Notes: a model not told the origin generated them from the sequence alone. Shown: positions 6,726 to 13,675, counted from the stretch's first letter. The stretch: 14,610 nt of DNA from CAUVKI01 sp963552605 (GCA_963552605.1 CAUVKI010000044.1:1-14610); one strand, 5' to 3'. Numbers and translations are program-made.

Positions 6726-7447
6726 TTGAAGATATATGGACACCACGCAGAAAAAAAAGCCTGCTTGATCCCAGGACAAAACTGCTTCTCATTTTTGTAG
6801 AAGCAGTTTTTGTTTTGGCGACAGCCGGAGGAGATAGGTTATTTTGGTTTCGAGTCGTATTTGCCTTTCTTCCGTTTTTACTCTTATTTACAGCAAAGCG
6901 GTATAAAACCTGCATTGTCGGATTACTCGTTCTCGGTGCGATTTACTTTTTTGAGTGTGCCGTATTTCCATATACGAAGGGTGCATTGGCAAATATTCTG
7001 CTCATTGTCATTATGGTTGTCAATCGCTTTCTTCCCGCCTATATGATAGGAGCATATGTAATAAATACAACCACTGTCAGCGAATTTAAGGCAACAATGG
7101 ACAAATTGCATATGCCGGACGCACTGACAATACCTATGTGTGTAATGTTTCGTCTTTTTCCGACTATTCGTGAGGAAAATGATTCTATCCGTGCAGCTAT
7201 GAAAATGCGAGGAATTCGATTCGGAGGGGGGAAAGTCGGGAAGATGTTGGAATACCGAATTGTTCCCATCATTACATGCGTAGCTAAGATAGGAGAAGAA
7301 TTGTCAGCTTCAGCACTTACAAGGGGACTCGGAAAACAAAAAAATCGGACAAACATTTGTCATATTGGATTAGGATGGGCGGATTATGTAATTTTTACAC
7401 TTGTGGCATCGACATTGATTTATTGGTTTTTGGGGGTGTTTGCATGA
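6722..7447 (+). CDS. ECF transporter T component (CbiQ/EcfT family)
   Basis: A 241-residue membrane protein that should couple the ATPase to the S component. Hydrophobic segments occupy about 21-38, 44-58, 66-82, 88-112 and 220-240. The long cytoplasmic coupling region between them carries the two Arg-containing motifs used to contact the ATPase, here KMRGI (about 158-162) and LTRGL (about 198-202), close to the family's A-R-G pattern. The N-terminal LDPRTKLLL is also typical of CbiQ-like proteins. The start overlaps the S-component stop (ATGA at 6722-6725), and its own stop overlaps the ATPase start in the same way, so the three subunits are translationally coupled. Confidence 0.92.
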   Translation: MIEDIWTPRRKKSLLDPRTKLLLIFVEAVFVLATAGGDRLFWFRVVFAFLPFLLLFTAKRYKTCIVGLLVLGAIYFFECAVFPYTKGALANILLIVIMVVNRFLPAYMIGAYVINTTTVSEFKATMDKLHMPDALTIPMCVMFRLFPTIREENDSIRAAMKMRGIRFGGGKVGKMLEYRIVPIITCVAKIGEELSASALTRGLGKQKNRTNICHIGLGWADYVIFTLVASTLIYWFLGVFA

Positions 7448-8826
7448 TTGAATTTAATAATGTCAGCTTCTCCTACGATGCGACGCCGGAGATAAAGAGC
7501 CTTAACGACTTCTCTTTGACTGTGAAAAATGGAGAATGTGTCCTTATAACAGGAGCTTCAGGATGTGGAAAATCCACACTTTTAAGGCTATTAAACGGGT
7601 TGATACCGGAGTTTTACAGTGGAAAAATCGAAGGCGGCATATATATAGATGGTCAAGATATACAGGAGGGCGGAATTGAAGATAAGGTCGGAGTAATCGG
7701 TACGGTTTTTCAAAATCCGCGTTCACAGTTTTTCAATGTTGATACTACCGACGAACTTGCATTCGGATTGGAGAACCTTGCATTGCCTAAACGGGAAATA
7801 TTGAATCGAATTAGCCGAACCGTAAGAAATTTTCATATCGAACCGTTGATGGATAGAAGTATTTTTGAACTTTCCGGTGGTGAAAAGCAAAAAATCGCCT
7901 GTGCTTCAATTGATGTCCTTGCGCCGGAAATTATTCTTTTGGATGAACCTTCAGCAAATCTGGATTACGAAGCGGCAGAGAACCTTCGGGAATTGATTAT
8001 ATGTTGGAAAAACACGGGAAAAACTGTTCTGATTGCGGAGCATCGCATCAACTATGTTTGGGATCTGGCAGATAGGGTGATCATTCTGGATAACGGCACA
8101 TTCAAGAAAGAAATAGCAAAAAATGAAATTAACTGTTTTACGGATTATGACACAACACGATTCGGTATGCGATCTCTTAAAAGAGTAGCACCGACAAGTC
8201 TGGTAAGAACCAATAAAAACTTGGACGATTATATATTGCTTAAAGATTTTTATTACTCTTATGACAAAAAGCGTGAGATTTTCTCCATCAATGAAATGAA
8301 AATCCAAAAGGATAAAGTGACTGCGATTATCGGTACGAATGGCGCAGGGAAAACCACATTTTTGGAATGTATATGCGGCATAAGAAAGAATAACGGCATC
8401 GTACTTATAGATGGAATATCTTATACTTGTAAAAAACGAATCGGCAAAATATTTATGGTTATGCAAGATGTAAATCATCAGCTTTTTGCAGAGTCGGTTC
8501 TTGATGAGGTATTGATTAGTCAGCCTAAAGAAAAAGTAGACGAAGCAAAAAAAATACTCTCTGAGGTCGGACTGGAAACTTTTTGTGATAGACATCCAAT
8601 GTCACTTTCCGGCGGTCAGAAGCAGAGACTCGCCTTGGCATGCGCCATTGCCTCAAGACTGCCAATTCTTCTTTTAGATGAGCCTACAAGCGGATTAGAC
8701 CACATACAAATGCACGCTGTTGCTAAAATTCTGAATCGATTAAAAGAGGAAAAAATAACAGTAATCACTGTGACACACGATAGTGAATTCATTGAATACT
8801 GCTGTGATGATGTTATTCGGATTTAG
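7444..8826 (+). CDS. ECF transporter ATPase with two fused ABC domains
   Basis: A 460-residue cytoplasmic protein made of two nucleotide-binding domains in tandem, so one chain replaces the usual EcfA/EcfA' pair. Domain 1 has Walker A GASGCGKS (37-44), Q-loop Gln90, signature LSGGE (143-147), Walker B IILLDEP (163-169) and switch His200. Domain 2 has Walker A GTNGAGKT (297-304), Q-loop Gln341, signature LSGGQ (388-392), LLLDEP with Glu413, and switch His445. All catalytic elements are present in both halves, so both sites should hydrolyse ATP. The ATG at 7444 overlaps the T-component stop (ATGA). A longer in-frame reading from 7357 would overlap the T gene extensively and is not credible. The regulator gene follows after ten bases. 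Confidence 0.94.
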   Translation: MIEFNNVSFSYDATPEIKSLNDFSLTVKNGECVLITGASGCGKSTLLRLLNGLIPEFYSGKIEGGIYIDGQDIQEGGIEDKVGVIGTVFQNPRSQFFNVDTTDELAFGLENLALPKREILNRISRTVRNFHIEPLMDRSIFELSGGEKQKIACASIDVLAPEIILLDEPSANLDYEAAENLRELIICWKNTGKTVLIAEHRINYVWDLADRVIILDNGTFKKEIAKNEINCFTDYDTTRFGMRSLKRVAPTSLVRTNKNLDDYILLKDFYYSYDKKREIFSINEMKIQKDKVTAIIGTNGAGKTTFLECICGIRKNNGIVLIDGISYTCKKRIGKIFMVMQDVNHQLFAESVLDEVLISQPKEKVDEAKKILSEVGLETFCDRHPMSLSGGQKQRLALACAIASRLPILLLDEPTSGLDHIQMHAVAKILNRLKEEKITVITVTHDSEFIEYCCDDVIRI

Positions 8827-8836
8827 GAGGTATAAC

Positions 8837-9859
8837 ATGAAATATGATACTCCATCTCTTTATGAGCAGACGGAGAGTTTCGGTAAAGTGCAGGGTGAGC
8901 TATGGAATACACTCCATAATTTCGGAGAGATCGGAGAATACCGCGTGGTGGCACAGACCGAGGAATGCGTTGTCATACGATTGGAAAATGAAACCGGCGA
9001 GGGAGATATGATTATTTATCAGGTCTTTGACGGCATTTTTCTTATGTATAACGATTTTCATATGTCACATTATCATTCTATATATCAGGCTGTGAATACG
9101 GTGCTTGCAGTGGATTATTGCCGTGAGGGCAGTCTTACGATGGAATGTGATAATGGAATGCATTATATAAAAAAGGCAGGCAACATTTGTATTGATTCTC
9201 GTGTTCATCACAAGGGAATAAATTATTTTCCGACTAATCACTATCACGGAATCACAATCGGGTTTGTAAATTCATTGGCGGAAAAAGCACTCACCGAGAA
9301 TGCGTCAGGTATTCCAATCAATCTTTTAAATATACAAAAGAAATTCTGCGGCAAAGACGGATATTTTATCATACAGGAGGAAGAAACTCTCAAACGCCTG
9401 TTTACCGATTTGTATAGGGTTCCTGACCGTGCAAAAATCCCATATTTCCGTGCCAAGGTATTGGAACTGTTGGTATGCCTGTCCGTAATCGAAGCAAAGA
9501 ATACAAAAGAAGGCGGTTCATACTTTTACAAGGATAAGGTAGAAAAAACGCAAGCAGTGCATAAACTAATTTCCGAAAATATAGATAAGAACTACACAAT
9601 TAAGTGGTTGTCAGAGCGGTTTGATATTTCACAGACGGCCCTTAAAGATTGCTTCAAGAGCCTATATGGAAAACCGATGTACACTTGGCTGAAAGAATAT
9701 CGCATAGGAAAAGCCAAGGAATATTTGACAGAAAAAGAAGATATGAGAATATTGGATATTGCGATAGCAGTCGGCTATAGGAGTCAAGCAAAGTTCGGTG
9801 CCGTATTCAAAAAATTATGCGGTATGACCCCGAATGAATATCGAAATCAGCGACATTAG
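8837..9859 (+). CDS. AraC-family transcriptional regulator of the ECF operon
   Basis: A 340-residue protein with an N-terminal sensing domain (about 1-225) and a C-terminal AraC DNA-binding domain (about 236-340). The latter has two helix-turn-helix units: TIKWLSERFDISQTALKDCF, then DIAIAVGYRSQAKFGAVFKK followed by the family's GMTPNEYR ending. GGAGG at 8826-8830, overlapping the ATPase stop codon, sets the start at 8837. Co-transcription with the transporter suggests that it senses the transported molecule and activates its own operon. The sensing domain is rich in His and Tyr (HMSHYHS, HYHG), but its ligand is unknown. Regulators of this general layout control siderophore uptake in other bacteria (PchR, YbtA); an iron-related substrate here is only a guess. 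Confidence 0.9.
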   Translation: MKYDTPSLYEQTESFGKVQGELWNTLHNFGEIGEYRVVAQTEECVVIRLENETGEGDMIIYQVFDGIFLMYNDFHMSHYHSIYQAVNTVLAVDYCREGSLTMECDNGMHYIKKAGNICIDSRVHHKGINYFPTNHYHGITIGFVNSLAEKALTENASGIPINLLNIQKKFCGKDGYFIIQEEETLKRLFTDLYRVPDRAKIPYFRAKVLELLVCLSVIEAKNTKEGGSYFYKDKVEKTQAVHKLISENIDKNYTIKWLSERFDISQTALKDCFKSLYGKPMYTWLKEYRIGKAKEYLTEKEDMRILDIAIAVGYRSQAKFGAVFKKLCGMTPNEYRNQRH

Positions 9860-9886
9860 GTAAAAGAGCTGATAATTTCTCCAAAT

Positions 9887-10145
9887 TTATTCTTGCAAAA
9901 ATATTTTCAGCTTTTGAGCATATTCTTTCGGGTACTCGTGCAAAAACTGTATCATTGATACTATCTTTTAGCGATAACATATCATTCGGTTTAAAGGCAC
10001 AATGTCTATCAAGTTCACAAAGAACTATATAATAATCCTGTAAGTAAGGCAGAAGCGATTCAAAGCATAACTTCGACGTAGAAGCAAGTCCGTGAATAAA
10101 TAACAGGGACTTGTTTTTCTTATTTCCATATGCAATATAGTTCAT
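9887..10145 (-). pseudogene. Alpha/beta-hydrolase remnant with the middle deleted
   Basis: From the ATG at 10145, preceded by AGGGAG (10156-10161), a frame opens with MNYIAYGNKKNKSLLFIHGL and runs through ELDRHC and DSINDT. The FIHGL motif, 16 residues in, is the oxyanion-hole strand/turn at the start of many alpha/beta hydrolases. Near 9941-9960 the sense is lost. In the neighbouring frame a plausible hydrolase C-terminus appears, reading QFLHEYPKEYAQKLKIFLQE and then TAA at 9887-9889. About 58 N-terminal and 20 C-terminal residues survive. The nucleophile Ser, acid Asp and catalytic His regions are absent, so no active enzyme can be made. The unshifted frame runs on into DNA antisense to the AraC gene. 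I infer an internal deletion that also changed frame. Family assignment rests on the N-terminal motif and is moderate. Confidence 0.7.
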
Positions 10146-10225
10146 GTGCACTAAGCTCCCTAAAACGATATTTAAAGCAGGTAAATCATTTGTTATATTC
10201 AAGCATATTTTTTCAAATCAAGTAT

Positions 10226-10254
10226 ATTATAACTGATTGATGCTGTTTTGAAAA
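10226..10254 (-). promoter_or_regulatory. Candidate promoter of the hydrolase remnant
   Basis: On the minus strand TTTTCA (10249-10254) and TATAAT (10226-10231) lie 17 bases apart, upstream of the remnant's start. The -35 region overlaps the -35 box of the lysO promoter on the other strand, so the two divergent promoters compete for nearly the same DNA. Confidence 0.4.
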
Positions 10255-10275
10255 CGTTGTCAAATTTGATATAAT
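10248..10275 (+). promoter_or_regulatory. Promoter of lysO-tsaE
   Basis: TTGAAA (10248-10253) and a perfect TATAAT (10270-10275) are separated by 16 bases. The predicted start is about 18-20 bases before the GTG codon. That leaves no room for a lysine riboswitch or other leader RNA. Confidence 0.65.
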
Positions 10276-10299
10276 AATACACGATAGGGAGGGGATTTT

Positions 10300-11259
10300 G
10301 TGTTTACAATTATTTTGTATTTGGGATTGTGTGCGCTCGGGTATTTTATTGCACATTTTTTGAGAAGCTATCGTGATAAGCTTAAGTGGACGGGAACTTT
10401 TCAGAATGTTGCCGTGTTGCTTTTAATTATGACAATGGGAACTAAGATAGGCTCATATCCTGAGCTTGTAAAGGATTTGGATAAGTTCGGATTGTATTCT
10501 TTGATTTTTACTCTTATAGTCTTTCTATGTTCTATTTTTTTCTGCTCAATTGCAAGAAGATTATTGAAGCTTAATAAGTACGGTGTTGCAAAAAATTCAG
10601 AAGAGGAACCTGAAGAAAAGGTTTCAGGAGAAAAATCAGTTCAAAATAAATTTACGCTTCTTATTGTTTTGTTCGTCGTGGTAGGAATTTTATGCGGTCA
10701 TTTTGTGATAGGGAATTTTTTTGATGATTTTAAAACTCTAAGCGACTTTCTATCCAATGCAATCACTCTTGAGCTTTGTGTTCTGTTATTGTTGGTCGGA
10801 GTGGATATGGGGCTTTCGGGAGAGATTATGGAAAATTTTAAAAAAGTCGGGATTAAGGTTTTGATTATACCGACAGCCATAGGATTGGGAACTCTTGTCG
10901 GAGCTTTTATTTCGGGACTGATTCTTCCGCTTTCTATTAGAGACAGTATGGCAATAGGCGCAGGGTTCGGCTGGTATTCTTTGGGAGCCGCATTGATGAT
11001 TGATGCGGGACATATATCGGGAGGCGCAATTTCATTTTTACACAATGTGATGAGAGAAATATTTTCAATGCTCCTAATTCCAATAGTAGTCCAAAAAATA
11101 GGTTATGTTGAAGCTTTGGCGCTTCCGGGTGCGCCGGCTATGGATGTGTGCTTGCCTTTAATCTCCCGTTGCACCTTAGGGACTATGACGGTTTATTCAT
11201 TTATTTCCGGAGCGGTACTTTCCTTCGCAGTGCCGATTTTAGTTCCGATTTTTTTATAA
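10300..11259 (+). CDS. lysO: LysO-family lysine exporter
   Basis: A 319-residue membrane protein of the LysO (YbjE, DUF340) family, which exports L-lysine and toxic analogues. It is largely hydrophobic with about eight to ten segments. A charged cytoplasmic loop at about 90-113 (SEEEPEEKVSGEKS) separates a small N-terminal part from the conserved core. Family landmarks are LLLVGVDMG (about 162-170), GAGFGWYSLGAALM (about 220-233), an ISGGAISF loop and LPGAPAMDVCLPLISR (about 276-291). The start is GTG at 10300, after a strong AGGGAGGGG (10286-10294); I see no better ATG. tsaE follows with a 12-base gap in the same transcription unit. Lysine export is inferred from the family; a related amino acid is possible. 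Confidence 0.88.
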   Translation: MFTIILYLGLCALGYFIAHFLRSYRDKLKWTGTFQNVAVLLLIMTMGTKIGSYPELVKDLDKFGLYSLIFTLIVFLCSIFFCSIARRLLKLNKYGVAKNSEEEPEEKVSGEKSVQNKFTLLIVLFVVVGILCGHFVIGNFFDDFKTLSDFLSNAITLELCVLLLLVGVDMGLSGEIMENFKKVGIKVLIIPTAIGLGTLVGAFISGLILPLSIRDSMAIGAGFGWYSLGAALMIDAGHISGGAISFLHNVMREIFSMLLIPIVVQKIGYVEALALPGAPAMDVCLPLISRCTLGTMTVYSFISGAVLSFAVPILVPIFL

Positions 11260-11271
11260 GGCGGGGTGCAT

Positions 11272-11718
11272 ATGACAATAGGAATAAAAAATATTGAAGA
11301 GCTTGAAGTCTTCGGAAAGGTCTTGGGAAAAAAACTTTCGGGCGGAGAAATTATAATGTTAAACGGAGAGCTTGGGGCGGGAAAAACTACCCTTTCAAAA
11401 TTTATTGCCAAGGGTATGGGGATTAGGGGAAATATACAAAGTCCCACCTTTGCGATATTAAATATTCACGAGGGAGAAATTCCTCTTTATCATTTTGATT
11501 TTTATAGAATAAATGACCTTTCATCATTTGATGATTTGGGATTTGACGATTATTTTTTCGGGGACGGAGTTTGCATAATAGAATGGGGTAAAGCTTTCAG
11601 AGAAATCCTTCCCTCGGAGAGAATAGAAATCGACATTGAAAAACTTGAAGAAAATTCCCGCAGACTTACCGTAAATGCAACGGAAAAATACCAATCGATT
11701 ATTGCAAATTTGAAATAA
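11272..11718 (+). CDS. tsaE: tRNA threonylcarbamoyladenosine biosynthesis ATPase TsaE
   Basis: A 148-residue cytoplasmic P-loop protein. With TsaB and TsaD it supports formation of t6A at position 37 of ANN-decoding tRNAs, TsaE being needed for repeated turnover. Walker A is GELGAGKT (32-39). Other family signatures are QSPTFAILN (56-64), HFDFYRI (74-80) and the IIEWGKAF segment (102-109). I chose the ATG at 11272; a GTG two codons earlier (11266) overlaps the GCGGGG ribosome binding site (11261-11266). In many Firmicutes tsaE is followed by tsaB and rimI. Here it follows lysO and is directly terminated, so tsaB and tsaD must lie elsewhere. Nearby on the other strand is a tRNA-Thr, itself a likely t6A substrate, but this proximity may be chance. 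Confidence 0.94.
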   Translation: MTIGIKNIEELEVFGKVLGKKLSGGEIIMLNGELGAGKTTLSKFIAKGMGIRGNIQSPTFAILNIHEGEIPLYHFDFYRINDLSSFDDLGFDDYFFGDGVCIIEWGKAFREILPSERIEIDIEKLEENSRRLTVNATEKYQSIIANLK

Positions 11719-11750
11719 AAAAAGAGCTGTGATTTCTCGCAGCTCTTTTT
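11719..11750. terminator. Bidirectional terminator shared by tsaE and rpmB
   Basis: AAAAAGAGCTG (11719-11729) and CAGCTCTTTTT (11740-11750) form a perfect 11-bp stem with a 10-base loop. It starts one base after the tsaE stop and overlaps the last bases of the rpmB stop codon on the other strand. A-rich and T-rich flanks on both sides let it serve both convergent genes. Confidence 0.9.
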
Positions 11751-11940
11751 ATAACGCTCGTTCAATCCTTCCTGACTTAAGACATTTTGTGCATATGTTG
11801 ATACGCTTCACACCGCCGTTTATCGAAGCTTTAACCCTTCTGATATTGGGTTTCCAAGTTCTCTTGGAATGTCTCATTGAAAAGGACACATTGTTTCCAA
11901 AACCGGTAGTCTTACCGCAGATCTCACATTTTTTAGACAT
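11749..11940 (-). CDS. rpmB: 50S ribosomal protein L28, zinc-binding form
   Basis: A 63-residue protein starting MSKKCEICGKTTGFGNNVSF, followed by the basic SMRHSKRTWKPNIRR region that contacts 23S rRNA. Cys5, Cys8, Cys50 and Cys53 form two CxxC pairs, marking the zinc-containing (C+) variant rather than the zinc-free paralogue. GGAGGT (11946-11951) sets the start. Only 30 bases separate it from the tRNA-Thr gene upstream on the same strand, and no promoter fits there. It is therefore probably co-transcribed with the tRNA. Transcription ends in a terminator shared with the convergent tsaE. Confidence 0.97.
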   Translation of the reverse strand: MSKKCEICGKTTGFGNNVSFSMRHSKRTWKPNIRRVKASINGGVKRINICTKCLKSGRIERAL

Positions 11941-11951
11941 CTCGCACCTCC

Positions 11952-11965
11952 ATTCTCCGGAGAAT
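11952..11965. repeat. Perfect 14-bp palindrome between tRNA-Thr and rpmB
   Basis: ATTCTCCGGAGAAT is a perfect palindrome occupying almost half of the 30-base gap between the tRNA 3' end and rpmB, just before its ribosome binding site. In RNA it could form a 5-bp stem with a CCGG loop. It could be a processing determinant for the tRNA-mRNA precursor, a translational control element, or chance. Confidence 0.6.
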
Positions 11966-11970
11966 TTGAA

Positions 11971-12043
11971 AGCTCATGGGCGGATTTGAACCGCCGACCT
12001 CATGCTTACCATGCATGTGCGCTACCTATTGCGCCACATGAGC
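11971..12043 (-). tRNA. tRNA-Thr (anticodon GGT)
   Basis: The 73-nt cloverleaf folds cleanly on the minus strand. The acceptor stem is GCTCATG/CATGAGC. The D arm has GCGC/GCGC, the anticodon stem is CATGC/GCATG with loop ATGGTAA, and the T arm is GGCGG/CCGCC with loop TTCAAAT. The anticodon GGT reads ACC/ACU threonine codons. The discriminator base is U, as expected for tRNA-Thr. The 3' CCA is not encoded and must be added after processing. Confidence 0.97.
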
Positions 12044-12044
12044 A

Positions 12045-12070
12045 AATACCCCTCCGCAACGAGGGGTATT
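12045..12070. repeat. Perfect 10-bp inverted repeat across the tRNA-Thr transcription start
   Basis: AATACCCCTC (12045-12054) and GAGGGGTATT (12061-12070) are a perfect inverted repeat with a 6-base spacer. It overlaps the -10 box and the predicted start of the tRNA-Thr promoter and ends one base before the tRNA. It has no good T-tract on either strand, which argues against a normal terminator for the upstream permease gene, though a weak one is possible. Confidence 0.6.
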
Positions 12071-12096
12071 CTAACACACCGTAAAATATAAGTCAA
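12068..12096 (-). promoter_or_regulatory. Strong promoter of tRNA-Thr-rpmB
   Basis: On the minus strand TTGACT (12091-12096) and TAGAAT (12068-12073) have exactly 17 bases between them, and TGT directly before the -10 makes an extended -10 element. The predicted start is near 12061, about 18 bases before the mature tRNA 5' end. Confidence 0.75.
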
Positions 12097-12146
12097 GAAT
12101 TTGTTGAAAAATATTTACAACAATTTTGCTTTCAAACTCCCCACAC

Positions 12147-13058
12147 TCACATAAATCTATATAAGAAAGGCACGGTCACTATACACAACACATGTGTAAG
12201 AACTGTAAGTTCGGAGGCAAAAAGCGGCTCACGATTATATTTATCCGAGAGCACCGCCGTCATCACTGCAGAGGGCATAGCCGCAATTACAAAAAGCACG
12301 CTTGAAAGCTCCTTATCGGGAACCAATTTTAGAAAAATCATAGACACAATGGGAATTAAAATGAGTTTCAGGAAAATTCCGAAGTATAAATCCAAATTGG
12401 CGAAAGCTTTTTTGAAATTTATGCGTGAAATATTCTCTCCCAAGATAAGCATGGAAATAGGTCCCGTCATTCCTCCCAAAAGATTTAAGCTATCTCCAAG
12501 AAACGAGGGCACGCCAAGCCTTAGAAAAAGGAAGATTAACCCCAAATAAGTTGCCACGAGAGGAGGATTTAATATGAGCTTTTGTATGATCATTTTTAGG
12601 TTCAGAGTTTTCTGACCTGAAAGGATAAAATCTCCATATGTCCACACACAAAAAGTAAAAGCTATGTTATATACCGAAGCATATATCACTCCCTCCGCTC
12701 CGAACACGGCATTTATAAGAGGAAAGCCCATAAAGACGCAGTTTGAAAAAGTCGAGGCGAAGCATATGACCGCGCGTCTGTCCGAATTGATTTTTATAGT
12801 CACGACAGAGGATATAACCGCAGCGATAATGACCAGCATAAAACTTAAGAAAGCTGCTTTAACCATTCGAGATCCGAGCTCATCCGTAAGTTTTATTTGA
12901 AACGACATAAATGTCAGGCAGGGACTTGTGAGATTTATAAGAATATTGCCCATACCCGACGCCAGTTCCGAAGTTAAAATTTTTGCCTTCGATACGACAA
13001 ATCCCGCAAGCATTACCAAAAATAAAATCAATAGCTGATAAAATAAAATAGATGCCAT
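12147..13058 (-). CDS. AEC-family permease (auxin efflux carrier-like)
   Basis: A 303-residue integral membrane protein with about ten hydrophobic segments in two inverted halves, as in the AEC family of secondary carriers (malate, malonate or amino-acid transport in bacteria). Landmarks are the N-terminal LAGFVVSKAKIL, the unwound-helix segments LTSPCLTF (43-50) and SNCVFMGFPLINAVFGAEG (about 105-123), and in the second half GPISMLILGE and AAMPSAVMTAVLSDKY. AGGAG (13064-13068) precedes the ATG. The FliL-like gene lies 43 bases upstream on the same strand, so the two may form one operon. I see no clear terminator after it; about 50 bases beyond the stop the tRNA promoter begins. The substrate cannot be assigned from the sequence. 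Confidence 0.9.
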   Translation of the reverse strand: MASILFYQLLILFLVMLAGFVVSKAKILTSELASGMGNILINLTSPCLTFMSFQIKLTDELGSRMVKAAFLSFMLVIIAAVISSVVTIKINSDRRAVICFASTFSNCVFMGFPLINAVFGAEGVIYASVYNIAFTFCVWTYGDFILSGQKTLNLKMIIQKLILNPPLVATYLGLIFLFLRLGVPSFLGDSLNLLGGMTGPISMLILGENISRINFKKAFANLDLYFGIFLKLILIPIVSMIFLKLVPDKELSSVLFVIAAMPSAVMTAVLSDKYNREPLFASELTVLTHVLCIVTVPFLYRFM

Positions 13059-13101
13059 TTCATCTCCTAAAAAAATAACGACAAAGCCTTAAGCTCCGCC
13101 G

Positions 13102-13521
13102 TCATTGCGTGATATAATCCGAGAAGTAGACCCCGACTATTTTTGAACCGGGATAATTCTCATCTAAGTACGATTTAATCTTCTTCTTGATAGCATCGGT
13201 GATATTGGGCTGCGTCGCCGTATCACTATCCAGCTCCTCAACGATTTCCATTATCTTATCACGGATCTCCGAGCTTTTTTCACTCAGTTTTTCAGATTGC
13301 TCTTTGTTCTCCGACTCAATATCCACGCTCATCTTCACATGCAGCTTGTCGTCTTTGGTGTTGACAAGCATATCTTTAATTTCAGTGACATAAGAAATAT
13401 TGCTCGGCTGCTTGGATATACTCCTTTGAAAGAAGAGAAAGAGCAGAATGGAAACAACAATCAAAGAAACAATCAACAAGATGAATTTTTTGTCGGAAGA
13501 ATTTTTGCTCCCGTCAGCCAT
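13102..13521 (-). CDS. FliL-like single-pass membrane protein
   Basis: A 139-residue protein. It has a short polar N-terminus, one transmembrane helix (about 12-32) and a linker to about residue 55. An extracytoplasmic domain follows with KLHVKMSVDIE (59-69), a glutamate/lysine-rich helix around EIRDKIMEIVEEL (85-97), and the ending KIVGVYFSDYITQ. This is the strand-helix-strand pattern of FliL, the flagellar stator-associated protein, and the VYF-acidic C-terminal ending is typical. No other flagellar or chemotaxis gene is in the window, so a flagellar role is unproven and fliL is not assigned. The start is the ATG at 13521: a longer in-frame start at 13572 would fall inside the promoter, and GGGGGTGG precedes 13521. 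It probably leads the AEC permease gene in an operon. Confidence 0.6.
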   Translation of the reverse strand: MADGSKNSSDKKFILLIVSLIVVSILLFLFFQRSISKQPSNISYVTEIKDMLVNTKDDKLHVKMSVDIESENKEQSEKLSEKSSEIRDKIMEIVEELDSDTATQPNITDAIKKKIKSYLDENYPGSKIVGVYFSDYITQ

Positions 13522-13543
13522 AATACCACCCCCGTTAGACGGG

Positions 13544-13572
13544 AGTATAACACAAGTTATTTTGAAAATCAA
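13544..13572 (-). promoter_or_regulatory. Promoter of the FliL-like gene (and probably the AEC permease)
   Basis: On the minus strand TTGATT (13567-13572) and TATACT (13544-13549) are 17 bases apart, with TGT before the -10 making it extended. The start falls within the short inverted repeat CCCGT/ACGGG (13531-13543), whose inner part adjoins the ribosome binding site, so the leader is only about 15 bases. Confidence 0.7.
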
Positions 13573-13613
13573 GTTTGCATTATTTTTGAAATGAACTTGT
13601 AAAATAACACGGC

Positions 13614-13642
13614 TTGACTTTTAGTTGTAAAAAGCATAGACT
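13614..13642 (+). promoter_or_regulatory. Promoter of the SLH-domain protein gene
   Basis: TTGACT (13614-13619) and TAGACT (13637-13642) are separated by 17 bases. A second TAGACT directly follows (13643-13648), so the exact -10 register is uncertain. The leader would be about 25-30 bases, ending in AGGAGG (13663-13668). Confidence 0.6.
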
Positions 13643-13675
13643 TAGACTTGAATTTTATCAGTAGGAGGAATAGGT

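Noticed and set aside
7951..8595. A 214-codon open frame on the minus strand inside the ATPase gene
   Set aside because: It lies wholly antisense to a clear ABC ATPase, has an odd Phe/Tyr/Ile-rich composition and no ribosome binding site. It is a shadow of the real gene.
9862..9916. Inverted repeat (AAAAGAGCTGA ... CAGCTTTT) after the AraC stop as a terminator
   Set aside because: The arms are imperfect, the loop is long and no T-run follows. It also overlaps the hydrolase remnant's coding sequence, so it is likely chance or a very weak terminator.
10254..10300. Lysine riboswitch or other leader RNA ahead of lysO
   Set aside because: The promoter at 10248-10275 leaves a leader of only about 18-20 bases, far too short.
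6003..10300. ECF-AraC operon as a recent mobile element
   Set aside because: I found no integrase, transposase, target-site duplication or clear attachment repeats at its edges. Transfer remains possible, but the sequence does not show it.
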